From JAJXZJ01 sp050012855 (GTDB lineage Bacteria; Verrucomicrobiota; Verrucomicrobiia; Limisphaerales; J093): a stretch of DNA of 64,000 bases. Within the stretch, counting starts at the first letter, position 1; every line of letters begins with the position of its first letter. This document shows positions 9,107 to 17,926 of the stretch, piece by piece. The notes beneath the pieces were generated by a model, which was not told the origin of the DNA, did no database searches, and saw only the letters and a list, made by a program, of their open reading frames with translations. Location of the stretch: contig JBEKGJ010000016.1 in NCBI GenBank assembly GCA_050012855.1, positions 16,354 to 80,353 of the forward strand. Reading direction: 5' to 3'. Position numbers and translations under genes: made by a program.

Positions 9107-10300
9107 TCAGCCTTTGCCTCCGAGCAGGTCGGCTAGTTTTTCGTCCGCCTGCGCGAGATCGGCGGGTTTGGGCGGTGCGGGCTTGGGTGTTTCCGGCGCG
9201 GTGGCCGCGCCCGCCAGAGCGGCCAGCCGGGTTTCGTCCACCGCTTCAAGCGGCGGCGCCACAGTCACGTGCGGCTCGGGGCCGGCCAGCGGCATCGTCA
9301 ACCGCTCCAGCATCCGGTCCGGCGCCGGCGCAGCCGCCTCCGCTCCGCCGCGAAGATAAGCGGCCACGCGATGGCCGGAGGTGGCGCCCGAAGTTTCGCC
9401 TTGCTTGGCCCGCTCAACCACGCCGAGGAAATAACTTTCAAGATTCTGGGTGGGCGTTTCGATGCGGACCTGGTCGGGGCCGGTTTCCTGCCGGAGCAAC
9501 TCGAGGACGCGTTCGAGCAGGGGCCGCGTCAGCACCGGCGTCGTGATGCGCAGCGAATCCGGCGTCGCCAGCAATTCCTTGAGCGTGCCCATGGCCTGGA
9601 TGCGGCCGCCGTAGTAGATCACCACCCGGTCGCACACGTCTTCGACATCGGCCAGCAGGTGGCTGCTGAGGAGCACCGTCTTGCCACGCCGGGCCAGCGC
9701 GATGATCAGATCCTTTACTTCGCGGCAACCGATTGGGTCCATCCCGGCGGTTGGTTCGTCCAGGATCACGAGGTCGGGATCGTTGATGAGCGCCTGCGCC
9801 AGGCCGATGCGGCGCTGCATGCCCTTGGAGAACTCGCCCACCGTCCGCCGGCGCACCTGGCTCAAGCCCACCATTTCGAGCAACTGCTCCGACCGGTTCC
9901 GCCGTTCCTTGGGCGGGAGATGGAACAGGTTGCCGAAGAAATCGAGCGTCTCCGCGGAATCGAGGTAGCGATACAAGTAGGATTCCTCGGGCAGGTAACC
10001 GATGCGCGATTTGGTGGCCACGTGCCGCGGGGAATGGCCAAAGACCTCGATGTGGCCCCGGGTGGGATGAAGCAGGCCCAACAGCAACTTCACGGTCGTG
10101 GACTTGCCCGACCCGTTCGGTCCGAGCAGGCCGAACACCTCGCCGCGGCGGACCTCGAAGTCCACGTTGTCCACGGCCCGCGCCTTGGGCCGGCCCCAAA
10201 AATCCTTGAACACCTTGGTCAGGCCGCGCACGGCGACCACGACCTCGGCGGACGGCGCGCCGGGTTCGCTCCGATTCGGGCTGATTTCGCTCATCACCAT
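9107..10300 (-). CDS. ABC transporter ATP-binding protein with Pro/Ala-rich tail
   Basis: A 397-residue ABC ATPase. Walker A is GPNGSGKST (about residue 58), the Q-loop region GYLPEESYLYRYL follows, the signature is EFSKGMQRRIGLAQAL, Walker B is LVILDEPTAGMD, and the H-loop is LLSSHLL. This core, residues 20-240, is the CcmA/NatA type used by ABC-2 exporters. Residues about 300-397 form an extra low-complexity tail rich in proline and alanine. The second ATG, six bases in, is an equally possible start. It heads the three-gene set with the permease and the anchored partner. Substrate unknown. Confidence 0.88.
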   Translation of the reverse strand: MVMSEISPNRSEPGAPSAEVVVAVRGLTKVFKDFWGRPKARAVDNVDFEVRRGEVFGLLGPNGSGKSTTVKLLLGLLHPTRGHIEVFGHSPRHVATKSRIGYLPEESYLYRYLDSAETLDFFGNLFHLPPKERRNRSEQLLEMVGLSQVRRRTVGEFSKGMQRRIGLAQALINDPDLVILDEPTAGMDPIGCREVKDLIIALARRGKTVLLSSHLLADVEDVCDRVVIYYGGRIQAMGTLKELLATPDSLRITTPVLTRPLLERVLELLRQETGPDQVRIETPTQNLESYFLGVVERAKQGETSGATSGHRVAAYLRGGAEAAAPAPDRMLERLTMPLAGPEPHVTVAPPLEAVDETRLAALAGAATAPETPKPAPPKPADLAQADEKLADLLGGKG

Positions 10301-10421
10301 AGAGAATGCCGTCCGGTCGCCTTTGCGACTGCTGGTGCCGGCCGGGCAACGCTAGCAAACGGCGGCGGTTCTGTGCAACTGGGCGTTTGCCGGCACAGAA
10401 ACGCACATGGCCTGACCGGGG

Positions 10422-10823
10422 TCAGAACAGGCGCTCGAGCGGGTTGGGCGGGCGCGCCTTCTGCCAGTAAGTGGTCGCCTGCGGATCGCGTTTGAGCCGC
10501 AGCAAATCCTTGCCGGCCAGGCGCAACAGCCATCCCAGCGGCGTCAGCACCACGAGGAAGAAGACGGCCAACAGCACGGCGCTGCTGAATTGTCCCAACC
10601 GGTGGCTGGCCCGCATCCCGAAGCGATAGACCCCGCGAAACCACCGCGGCTGGAGGAGGCACAGCAGCACCACCAACAACAAGACCTCCAGCCCGCGCGC
10701 GAGCCAGTGCCCCGACAGGACATGGCGCCACCAGAGCAGCGTCAACAGCGCAGCGATCACCGCGGCGTTCAGCACGGTGAACTTCACCCACTCGCCGGGA
10801 TCTTCCTTGAGGCGCAATTTCAT
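10422..10823 (-). CDS. SxtJ family membrane protein
   Basis: A 133-residue protein with about three hydrophobic helices (roughly 18-35, 43-60 and 80-105), matching in size and layout the SxtJ membrane family, named for a gene next to the carbamoyltransferase of saxitoxin clusters. The start ATG lies just after the carbamoyltransferase stop (3-base gap), so the pair is cotranscribed. The biochemical role of SxtJ proteins is unknown; the association with NodU/CmcH-type carbamoyltransferases is repeated across many genomes and is the main support for this call. Confidence 0.7.
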   Translation of the reverse strand: MKLRLKEDPGEWVKFTVLNAAVIAALLTLLWWRHVLSGHWLARGLEVLLLVVLLCLLQPRWFRGVYRFGMRASHRLGQFSSAVLLAVFFLVVLTPLGWLLRLAGKDLLRLKRDPQATTYWQKARPPNPLERLF

Positions 10824-10826
10824 GGC

Positions 10827-12647
10827 TTAGTCCATTTGCGGCTTCACCCGCCGTTCGACCGGACGAGCGGGTTGCGCCGTCCGCTCCAGCAGGAAACTCC
10901 CCAGCGCAAGATAATCCATCTCCGTGTTCACGAAGCAGCGGTAGGCGTCGTCCGGCGTGCCCACGATCGGCTCGCCGCGAACATTGAAGGACGTGTTCAC
11001 CAGCACGGCGCAGCCGGTCGCCTTCTCCCAGCGCTCAAGCAGCGCGTCCAGCAGCGGGTTCTGCGCCGCCGTCACCGTCTGGATGCGGGCCGAATAATCC
11101 ACATGGGTCACCGCCGGAATCGTCGAGCGCAGTTCCTTCAGGCGGGCCAGGCCCGTCGCCCCCGCGGGGAACGGACGCCGCAGCGCTTCCCGCACCGGCG
11201 CAACGAGGAGCATGTAGGGCGAATCCGCGTCCAGCTCGAAATAATCCGCCACCCGCTCGCGCCGCACCACCGGGGCGAACGGCCGGAACGACTCGCGGAA
11301 CTTGACCTTGAGGTTCATCACCGACTGCATCGCCGGCGACCGCGGGTCGCCGAGGATGGACCGGTTGCCGAGGGCGCGCGGACCGAACTCCATGCGGCCC
11401 TGGAACCAGCCCACCACTTTCCCGGCCTGCAGCAGGGCCACCGTGCGCTCGAGCAGGGCGTCGCGTTCCAAGCGCTCGAACACGGCCCCGTGCCCGTGCA
11501 GCGTCGTGGCGATTTCGTCATCGGAAAACTCCGGGCCGAGCAGCGCCGCGTGCATGGCGTCGCCGGCGGAAACCATGCGTTCGCCGGTCCAGCGCGCGAA
11601 CCAGGCGACGAGCGCTGCGCCCAGCGCGCCACCGGCATCGCCCGCCGCCGGCTGGATCCAGAGCCGGTCGAAGATGCGCTCCCGCAGGATGCGCCCGTTG
11701 GCCACGCAGTTGAGCGCCACCCCGCCTGCGAGGCAAAGATTGGACTCGCCCGTCAGCTCGCGCGCGTGCCGCGCCAGCCGCAACATCACTTCCTCGGTGA
11801 CGGCCTGGACCGAACGCGCCACGTCCATGTGCCGCTGCTCGACCGCCGCCTCCGGTGCGCGTGGCGGGCCGCCCAACAGCGCGTGAAACCGCTCGTTCGT
11901 CATCGTGGTGCCGCGCAGAAACCGGAAGTAATCGAGGTTCAGCCAGAACGAGCCGTCCGCTTTGAGGTCGAGCAGTTCGCGACGAATCGCGTCCACGAAA
12001 CGGGGCTCGCCGTAGGGCGCGAGGCCCATCAGTTTGTACTCGCCCGAGTTGATGCGGAACCCGCAGTAGGCGGTGAACGCTGAGTAGAGCAGCCCCAACG
12101 AATGCGGGAATCGAATTTCCTCGAACAGTTCGAGGTCCCGCCCTTTCCCACGACCGAGCGTCGTGGTGGCCCATTCACCGACGCCATCAATGGTCAGGAT
12201 GGCCGCCTGCTGAAAGGGCGAGGGATAAAACGCGCTGGCCGCGTGCGCCTGGTGATGCTCCGTGAACAGGATCGGGCAGTCGGCGCGCAGCCCGGACAGT
12301 TCCTCGCGGATGGTGCGGCGCAGGTCGAGCTTCTCGCCGAGCCAGCCCGGCAGCACGCGCGGAAAAACCGTCCATCCGCCCGGCGCCACCGCCAGCCAGC
12401 TTTCGAGCATGCGACCGAACTTGAGGATGGGCTTGTCGTAGAAAACGACGGCATCGAGTTGCGACGGACTCAGGCGGGCGTGACGGAGACAGAAGGCGAT
12501 CGCCTGGGCGGGAAAACGCTCGTCGTTTTTGCGGCGCGAGAAGCGTTCCTCCTGGGCCGCCGCGACGATGTCGCCGGCACGCAGCAGGACCGCGGCGGAG
12601 TCATGGTAGTAGGCCGAGATGCCGAGGATGTAGGGCCCGGCGGGCAT
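10827..12647 (-). CDS. Carbamoyltransferase, NodU/CmcH family
   Basis: A 606-residue O-carbamoyltransferase that transfers the carbamoyl group of carbamoyl phosphate to a hydroxyl. The N-terminal Kae1-like ASKHA domain begins ILGISAYYHDSAAVLL and contains the metal-binding HHQAHAASAFYPSPF. CLAGGVALNCVANGRI follows around residues 305-320, then the carbamoyl-phosphate region GWFQGRMEFGPRALGNRSIL near residue 415. The C-terminal domain has VLVNTSFNVRGEPIV. It sits between a DUF5989 gene (3 bases upstream) and SxtJ (3 bases downstream). The acceptor is unknown; a cell-surface sugar or secondary metabolite is plausible. Length is normal for the family. Confidence 0.92.
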   Translation of the reverse strand: MPAGPYILGISAYYHDSAAVLLRAGDIVAAAQEERFSRRKNDERFPAQAIAFCLRHARLSPSQLDAVVFYDKPILKFGRMLESWLAVAPGGWTVFPRVLPGWLGEKLDLRRTIREELSGLRADCPILFTEHHQAHAASAFYPSPFQQAAILTIDGVGEWATTTLGRGKGRDLELFEEIRFPHSLGLLYSAFTAYCGFRINSGEYKLMGLAPYGEPRFVDAIRRELLDLKADGSFWLNLDYFRFLRGTTMTNERFHALLGGPPRAPEAAVEQRHMDVARSVQAVTEEVMLRLARHARELTGESNLCLAGGVALNCVANGRILRERIFDRLWIQPAAGDAGGALGAALVAWFARWTGERMVSAGDAMHAALLGPEFSDDEIATTLHGHGAVFERLERDALLERTVALLQAGKVVGWFQGRMEFGPRALGNRSILGDPRSPAMQSVMNLKVKFRESFRPFAPVVRRERVADYFELDADSPYMLLVAPVREALRRPFPAGATGLARLKELRSTIPAVTHVDYSARIQTVTAAQNPLLDALLERWEKATGCAVLVNTSFNVRGEPIVGTPDDAYRCFVNTEMDYLALGSFLLERTAQPARPVERRVKPQMD

Positions 12648-12650
12648 GGC

Positions 12651-12803
12651 TTACATGAACGGATACAGCGCCCAGGCGATGCCGGAGCTGGAACCGAAGA
12701 TCAGGAGCGCGCCCAGGAGCACGAGCAACACCACCAGCGGCACCAGCCACCATTTCTTCTCCTGCCGGAGGAACAGCAGGAATTCTTTGCACAGCGCCCA
12801 CAT
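12651..12803 (-). CDS. DUF5989 small membrane protein
   Basis: A 50-residue protein starting at the internal ATG (12803): MWALCKEFLLFLRQEKKWW, then one helix LVPLVVLLVLLGALLIF and a short GSSSGIAWALYPFM end. This pattern (LxEFxxFLRxxKKxWL, one helix, final aromatic) is that of DUF5989 proteins encoded next to carbamoyltransferases. The frame continues upstream to 12848, but those residues are not conserved in type. The stop lies three bases before the carbamoyltransferase start, so the three genes form one unit. Confidence 0.7.
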   Translation of the reverse strand: MWALCKEFLLFLRQEKKWWLVPLVVLLVLLGALLIFGSSSGIAWALYPFM

Positions 12804-12859
12804 CGTGGCCGGCAGCGTAGCCGTCGCCCGACCCGCGGGCAAATGCAAAGCGGATCAAC

Positions 12860-13022
12860 CGGAACAGGGCGGAACAATGAGTTGCTTCCGTATCGCTCCA
12901 ACCGCTGAGGTTGCCCGCCGGAAACGCCCCGGCATTCGGGAAGGGGCCGTTGAACGTGTCAACCCCCGCCTGCGCGCTCAGGCTCAAGAGCAGGCCTGCA
13001 AGGAGAGTTGCTGTTTCATCAT
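12860..13022 (-). pseudogene. Remnant of a secreted protein start (frameshifted)
   Basis: The 244-base gap between the DUF5989 gene and the beta-helix gene has no intact gene. On the minus strand, ATG codons at 13022/13019 give MKQ, and one base out of frame the reading continues as LLAGLLLSLSAQA then GVDTFNGPFPNAGAFPAGN, a good Sec signal peptide with cleavage site and the start of a mature region. It then loses plausible coding character by about 12890. This looks like a decayed secreted-protein gene with a one-base shift and a lost body. The evidence is only the signal-peptide pattern, so confidence is low. Confidence 0.3.
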
Positions 13023-13047
13023 CGTCATCCCAGGGTTCGGCAGTGCC

Positions 13048-16000
13048 TCAGTGCTGAAGGCTCCGGTAGAAGAAGGTTCCACTGCCCGGCGTGTCGCTGA
13101 AGGTGAACTCTCCGTCGCTGCTGGACGCGGTTTGCGTGGGGTTGGGCAAAGTCGCCCAATTCGCCGGTGGCGCCGGACCCAGCGACGTCGCCCGCTGCAA
13201 ATCATACTCCAAACCCGGAATGCCAAAGAACGTGATCGTCACCGTCCCGCCCGAGGCCACGATGCTCAGCGCCAGGCCGCCCGGCGTGGCCACCGTGACG
13301 GTGACCGTGCCGGTGGCGGTTCCTCCGTGTCCGTCGCTGATGTGGTAGGTGAACGTGTCGCCGTTGCCGGCGCTGTTCGGGGTGTAATAGACGTAGGTTG
13401 AATCGGCGAACAGGGTGGCGCCGCCGGTGCTGGGCGTAGCGACGCTCGCAAAACTGAGCGTGTCATGGTTGGCGTCGTTGGCGCCCGCCAGCAGGTCGCT
13501 GAGCAAAATCTTCAAGCTGATCCCCGGAGCGTGCGCGTAGGTGGGCGAACTCGCCACCGGATTCGCGTTCGCAATCGTCAGGCTCACCGGAGCCCCGCCG
13601 GGAGAGGTTGAGGACAGCGGCGTGCTCGCGTCGTCCTGGGCCCCCAGGGTCTGAGTTTCCGCTTTGTATGCCTTCAGCAGCCCGCCGACCGAACTTACGC
13701 CGCTGGCAAAGGTGATCGTGGTCGAAGTTCCCAGGTTCACCGGCGTGCCGTTCTTGTCCGTGACAGTCGGGTGCGTGCCATCATCGGCAACCGACAGCCC
13801 GCTGAACGTGAGGTTCTTGTCCCCGGTGAAACCCGTCTCCGGATTGCCGAACGGGTCCACCAGCGTGATCGTCAGTGCGTCGCCGACTCCGGCCGCCGGC
13901 GTGCCGCTGTCGGCGTCGGTAATCCGATACCCACTGGCCGCCGCCGCGCTTACCGTGACAGAGCCGCTCGTGCCCGTGATGCTGGCGGTCCCCGTGTCCG
14001 TCGCCGTGAGGGTCTCAGTTCCGGCTGTCTTCAGCGTCGCGGTGAAGGTATGCACGCCCGCATCCCCGGTCACAAACGCGTAGTCGGACGGGAGCGCCGC
14101 CTGCCCGTCGGAACTGGTGAAATGCACCGTCCCGACGTAACCCACCGCTGTGTTGCCGCCGCTGTCCTTCGCCGTGACGGTGAAAGTTTGCGCCACTCCC
14201 GCCGTCATCGGCGACGGATAGCCGCTGACCACCAGGCTCACCGCCGGCAGTGGCTGGACGGTAACGGAGACCGTGGCTGCCGCTGAATCCAACACGCCGT
14301 TGTTGACCTTGAATTGGAAGCTATCCGGACCGGTATAGCCTGCATTGGGTGTGTAGGTGAGATTGGGGGCGGAGCCCGAGAGCCCGCCGTGGGTCGGAGT
14401 CGCCGTGACGGTATAGGTCAACGTGAGCGGCGGCGAGTCGGGATCGCTGCCCGACAAGGTCACGCCCACCGCCGAATTCTGAAGAGTACTGACCGATTGA
14501 GCGCTGGCAGTCGGTTGGCCCACGACGGTGAGGGAAACCGTCGCCCCACCTGAATCCGCAAACCCATTGTTGACCTTGAACTGGAAGCTGTCCGGGCCGA
14601 AGTAGCCTGCGTTCGGGGTGTAGGTCAGGCTGGGGGCCGTGCCGCTCAGCGTGCCGTGGGTCGGATCCGCCGTGACGGTGTAGGTCAGCCCGAGCGGTGG
14701 CGAGTTGGGATCGCTCCCGGTCAGGGCGATGGACTTCGGAGTATCCTGGGCGACCGCGACGGACTGGACATTCGCGGTGGGTGGTCCCACGATGGTGATC
14801 GAGGCGGTGGCCGTTCCGTTGTCCACGTTGGCGTCGGCGGCGCCCGCGCCGGGCGTGGCGCCGGCGGTGAAGGTAGCCGTGGCGGCGCCCGCGGCCTGGA
14901 TGGTCGCCTGCGGGCTGGAAAGGGCTCCGTTGACAGGATTGTTGAAAGCGATCGGCAATCCAATGAGCGCGCCGAGGTTACTGGCCGAAATCGGGGTTCC
15001 CGCGGAATTGGCGGTGAAGCCAGCGGTCAGGGTGGTGAAAGCGCTGGTCAGGATGGTGGTGGGGTTCGCAGTATGGGTGAGCACGAGCCAGGGGTCGAAA
15101 GAAACCTGGCCGTTGCTTAGCGGCGGGGTCGTGCTGGACGGTGCAGAGCTTGAGTCAAAGCTCGTGGTTGTAGCCACGGAATCGCCACCGGTCCCGTTTG
15201 GCCCCAGGTTGCCCCCCCACCAGTTGTTGCGCGCGTCCGCCCAGCCCGTCCCCGCGCTCAACACGAAAAGGCCGCTGCCGCTCCCGGCCGGCGCCGTGTT
15301 CCCCGTGATCCGGTTGAAGCTCGCGGTGAGCTCGCCGCTCGCGAGGTAAATCGCTCCTCCGTCCGTCGCCGCGGTGTTTCCCGTAAATGTGCACTGGTCA
15401 ATGGTATAAGTATTCCCTCCCGCGAGATAAACCGCCCCGCCCAGGCCGTTCGCGCCGCCGGCGATGTTGTTGGCAAAAGCCGAATTATTGATCGAGACGT
15501 TGCCGGGGTTGGAACCGGCGTCGAAATAGATCGCCCCCCCCGCCCCGCTCCCGCTCCCGCCGGCCCCGGCATAATTGCCGGAGAACGTGCAGTTGGCCAC
15601 GGTCAGGTTGCCGCCGCCGGTCATGGAGATGGCGCCCCCGTTGGCGTTGCCGTTGGCCGTGTTGCCGGTGAACACCACGTTGGTTAGGGCCACCGCGTTA
15701 CCGGGTGCGCTGGAACTGCCGCCGGCCAGGATGGCCCCGCCGTTGCCCCCGTAGCCGTCAGAATCGGAACCGTTTTCGTTGCCGCCAGAGAGCGTCACGT
15801 TCCCGAGGTTGAACACCACGTTCGCATCGACGTTGTAATTGACCACGAAGACCATCCGGTGGGTTTGAGTTTGGTTAATGGTGGTGTTGGCCGACGTTCC
15901 TTGGCCCTGGATGGTGATGGTCGTGTTGGCATTCACTCCGACCACCAAGTCGCCCAGGCTCAGGCTATAGGTCCCGACCGGCAGGTTGATCACCCACGCC

Positions 16001-16227
16001 CCCCCCAGGACGGACGCATACTCGAGCGCAGAACGAAGCGAGGTGTTGCCGCCGCTGTCGGTCGAGGCCGTGGAACCGGACGGGCCCGCGCCACCAGGAA
16101 TCTCCGAAGTGAAGCCCACGCTGTGGGTGTCCGTCGTGGTGTTGACGGTGAGGGTGGTGGCCGCGCAGGCGCCTTGGGCCAGCAAGGCAACCGCTGCCAG
16201 CCAGAAGAGCGGGAGGTTCGATTTCAT
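13048..16227 (-). CDS. Large secreted beta-helix / cadherin-like repeat protein
   Basis: A 1059-residue exported protein. The ATG at 16227 is chosen because it begins a clear signal peptide (MKSNLPLFWLAAVALLAQGACA). Residues about 25-110 resemble the CSLREA-type domain that precedes beta-helices. Residues 110-370 carry GGAI and FxGN/FAN repeats typical of polymorphic outer-membrane-type right-handed beta-helices. From about 480 two near-identical cadherin-like Ig domains follow (SDPxSPPLxLTYTVTA, YTPNAGYxGPDSFQFKVNNG). Further Ig-like domains and a third type with TFTYHISDGHGGTATGTVTVTV come next, and the C terminus ends GTFFYRSLQ. No membrane anchor is visible. It follows three tail-collar genes on the same strand and is probably an adhesin or matrix protein. 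Confidence 0.82.
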   Translation of the reverse strand: MKSNLPLFWLAAVALLAQGACAATTLTVNTTTDTHSVGFTSEIPGGAGPSGSTASTDSGGNTSLRSALEYASVLGGAWVINLPVGTYSLSLGDLVVGVNANTTITIQGQGTSANTTINQTQTHRMVFVVNYNVDANVVFNLGNVTLSGGNENGSDSDGYGGNGGAILAGGSSSAPGNAVALTNVVFTGNTANGNANGGAISMTGGGNLTVANCTFSGNYAGAGGSGSGAGGAIYFDAGSNPGNVSINNSAFANNIAGGANGLGGAVYLAGGNTYTIDQCTFTGNTAATDGGAIYLASGELTASFNRITGNTAPAGSGSGLFVLSAGTGWADARNNWWGGNLGPNGTGGDSVATTTSFDSSSAPSSTTPPLSNGQVSFDPWLVLTHTANPTTILTSAFTTLTAGFTANSAGTPISASNLGALIGLPIAFNNPVNGALSSPQATIQAAGAATATFTAGATPGAGAADANVDNGTATASITIVGPPTANVQSVAVAQDTPKSIALTGSDPNSPPLGLTYTVTADPTHGTLSGTAPSLTYTPNAGYFGPDSFQFKVNNGFADSGGATVSLTVVGQPTASAQSVSTLQNSAVGVTLSGSDPDSPPLTLTYTVTATPTHGGLSGSAPNLTYTPNAGYTGPDSFQFKVNNGVLDSAAATVSVTVQPLPAVSLVVSGYPSPMTAGVAQTFTVTAKDSGGNTAVGYVGTVHFTSSDGQAALPSDYAFVTGDAGVHTFTATLKTAGTETLTATDTGTASITGTSGSVTVSAAAASGYRITDADSGTPAAGVGDALTITLVDPFGNPETGFTGDKNLTFSGLSVADDGTHPTVTDKNGTPVNLGTSTTITFASGVSSVGGLLKAYKAETQTLGAQDDASTPLSSTSPGGAPVSLTIANANPVASSPTYAHAPGISLKILLSDLLAGANDANHDTLSFASVATPSTGGATLFADSTYVYYTPNSAGNGDTFTYHISDGHGGTATGTVTVTVATPGGLALSIVASGGTVTITFFGIPGLEYDLQRATSLGPAPPANWATLPNPTQTASSSDGEFTFSDTPGSGTFFYRSLQH

Positions 16228-16277
16228 CGGTCGTTGAGGTTCGAGGGCGTCCTGCCCGGCAGAGCCGTGGTCTCGGG

Positions 16278-16802
16278 TCAACTGCGGGGGGGGAAAACAC
16301 CCACCAGGGCGATGATAAAACTCACCACCAGGTAAGGCATCAGGTTGTTGTGGGGCTGCCCGTTGCCGCTGGGCGCGAGCGCCGCGGTGCTCAGCGACGG
16401 TTGGGTTCCCGGATCCGTGGCATAGCCGTTGATGCCGCGCTGGCCGGGCTTGGACCAGACGTTGTTCGCCGGGGTTACCCCTCCGGCGGCGTCGCTGGCG
16501 GCCACCCCATGCGTGTGGGACGCGAGTTGCGCCAAGCCGAGCGTTACGGTCGTCTCGCCCCCGGACTCACCCAGGTCCCGGAGGGTAAGTCCGACGCCCT
16601 GGCCCGCCATCAACGGGGCGGACCCGCGAAGGTCCGGCAGCGCGAAGTTGGTTCGCCCATCTCCCCCATAGGTGGTTCCCAAGAGTGAAAAGAGGGCGGT
16701 ATTCTGGGCGATGGACAGGAGCTGCCCGTCGCAGAAAGCCCAGCCAGTGGGCGGGAAGTTGCCCGCGAACATGCGGATCTCGGCGATGTAGGGATCGGCC
16801 AT
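16278..16802 (-). CDS. Tail-collar domain protein (MdpB-like), copy 1
   Basis: A 174-residue protein with the phage tail-collar fold. The hallmark run is MFAGNFPPTGWAFCDGQLL, then NTALFSLLGTTYGGDG and FALPDLRG, and the C-terminal NLMPYLVVSFIIALVGVFP. It is not part of a phage: no other virion genes are nearby. This architecture is often labelled microcystin-dependent protein in cyanobacteria. It is one of three tandem paralogues, 18 bases from the next, and lies 50 bases upstream of the beta-helix gene. Exact function unknown; a secreted or surface assembly role is inferred from the fold. Confidence 0.82.
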   Translation of the reverse strand: MADPYIAEIRMFAGNFPPTGWAFCDGQLLSIAQNTALFSLLGTTYGGDGRTNFALPDLRGSAPLMAGQGVGLTLRDLGESGGETTVTLGLAQLASHTHGVAASDAAGGVTPANNVWSKPGQRGINGYATDPGTQPSLSTAALAPSGNGQPHNNLMPYLVVSFIIALVGVFPPRS

Positions 16803-16820
16803 AAAAAAACCTCTGGGTTG

Positions 16821-17318
16821 TCAGTTGCGGCTGGGGAAAATCCCCTGCAGTGCGATGCAGAAATTGAGGGTGAGATAGGGGGACATGTTATCGTGGGGCT
16901 GGCTGCCGCCGCCGCTGGCGATCGCCTGGGGCGCCAGCGTGGTCGTCGGGGTGGGCGCATAGCTCCCGCCGGAGGTGGTGGGCCAATAGGCGCCGGCGGG
17001 GCTGGCCACATTGGGCGTGTTCGAACTGCCCACGGGCACGTGCGTGTGCGAGGGCATCTCGTTCACCAGCAGGGTATGGCCCGCCTCGCCCGAAGTTTGG
17101 CCCAGCACGAAGCCGGGGCCGACGTGCATCGGCACGCGGCCCTGGAAGTTCGGCAGCGCGAAGGTGGAAATCCCATTGCCGCCGTAAGTCGTCCCCAGGA
17201 GCGAGAACAGGGCCTGGTTCTGGTTAATCGGCAACGTCTGGCCGTCGCAGAACGCCCAACCGCTCGGGGCGAAACTAAAAGACAGGATCCGGATTTCTCC
17301 GAGAAAGGGTTCGGACAT
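16821..17318 (-). CDS. Tail-collar domain protein (MdpB-like), copy 2
   Basis: A 165-residue paralogue of its two neighbours: ILSFSFAPSGWAFCDGQTL, NQALFSLLGTTYGGNG, FALPNFQGRVPMHVG, then a variable glycine/serine-rich middle (about 95-135) and NMSPYLTLNFCIALQGIFP at the end. The three copies keep the N-terminal collar motif and the C-terminal hydrophobic end but diverge in the middle, as expected if the middle is an exposed, specificity-determining part. Same strand and short spacing indicate one operon with the DUF6916-like gene upstream. Confidence 0.82.
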   Translation of the reverse strand: MSEPFLGEIRILSFSFAPSGWAFCDGQTLPINQNQALFSLLGTTYGGNGISTFALPNFQGRVPMHVGPGFVLGQTSGEAGHTLLVNEMPSHTHVPVGSSNTPNVASPAGAYWPTTSGGSYAPTPTTTLAPQAIASGGGSQPHDNMSPYLTLNFCIALQGIFPSRN

Positions 17319-17358
17319 GGGTTTATGATTGGGTTTGAGGTTGGCGGCGGGACTGGAC

Positions 17359-17862
17359 CTAGCCCTGGCTCGGGAAGATCCCCTCGAGCGCGATGATAAA
17401 AGTGATCGCCAGAAACGGGATCATGTTATCGTGCGGCTGGCCGCCGCCCGCCGGCTCCAGTGCGCCCGGGGCCATCTGGGTGTCGATGGTAGCCGGCGTC
17501 GCGTACGGGTTGTTAGGCGACCCGGCCCACAGGTTGCCGGTGGGATTCGTCTGCGTGCCCGCGCTGGCATTAGCGGAGGCGGCATGCGTGTGCTGCGGGA
17601 GCTGGTTGGCGGTCAGCGTCACGGTTTCCTCGCCCCCGAACGAACCCTGGACCAACCCGTTTCCCATGTGCGCCGGCACCCGGCTCTGCAGGTTCGGCAC
17701 GGCGAACGTGCTCTGACCGTCGCCGCCGTACGTGGTGCCGATGAGGTTGAAAAGCGCGCTGTTTCCCGCGATCGATAACAGTTGCCCCGCGCACAGCGCC
17801 CAGCCTTGGGGCGCGAAGTTGCCCCCAAACATCCTGATTTCACCGAGGTAAGGTGTTCCCAT
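17359..17862 (-). CDS. Tail-collar domain protein (MdpB-like), copy 3
   Basis: A 167-residue protein that is the first of the three tandem copies in transcription order. Motifs are MFGGNFAPQGWALCAGQLL (alanine in place of the aspartate of the other copies' CDGQ), NSALFNLIGTTYGGDG, FAVPNLQSRVPAHMG and NMIPFLAITFIIALEGIFP. It follows the DUF6916-like gene after 64 bases. The cysteine in the collar motif is shared by all three. Confidence 0.82.
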   Translation of the reverse strand: MGTPYLGEIRMFGGNFAPQGWALCAGQLLSIAGNSALFNLIGTTYGGDGQSTFAVPNLQSRVPAHMGNGLVQGSFGGEETVTLTANQLPQHTHAASANASAGTQTNPTGNLWAGSPNNPYATPATIDTQMAPGALEPAGGGQPHDNMIPFLAITFIIALEGIFPSQG

Positions 17863-17926
17863 ATTGATCTGCTTCCTTCTCCAATGGTTTCCGGTTAAGG
17901 GCTCGTGTCACTTTGGTTGCTCACCC

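Noticed and set aside
16278..17862. A prophage tail region
   Set aside because: Tail-collar proteins are present, but no capsid, terminase, sheath, baseplate or lysis gene; the neighbours are DUF6916, GNAT and a secreted beta-helix protein.
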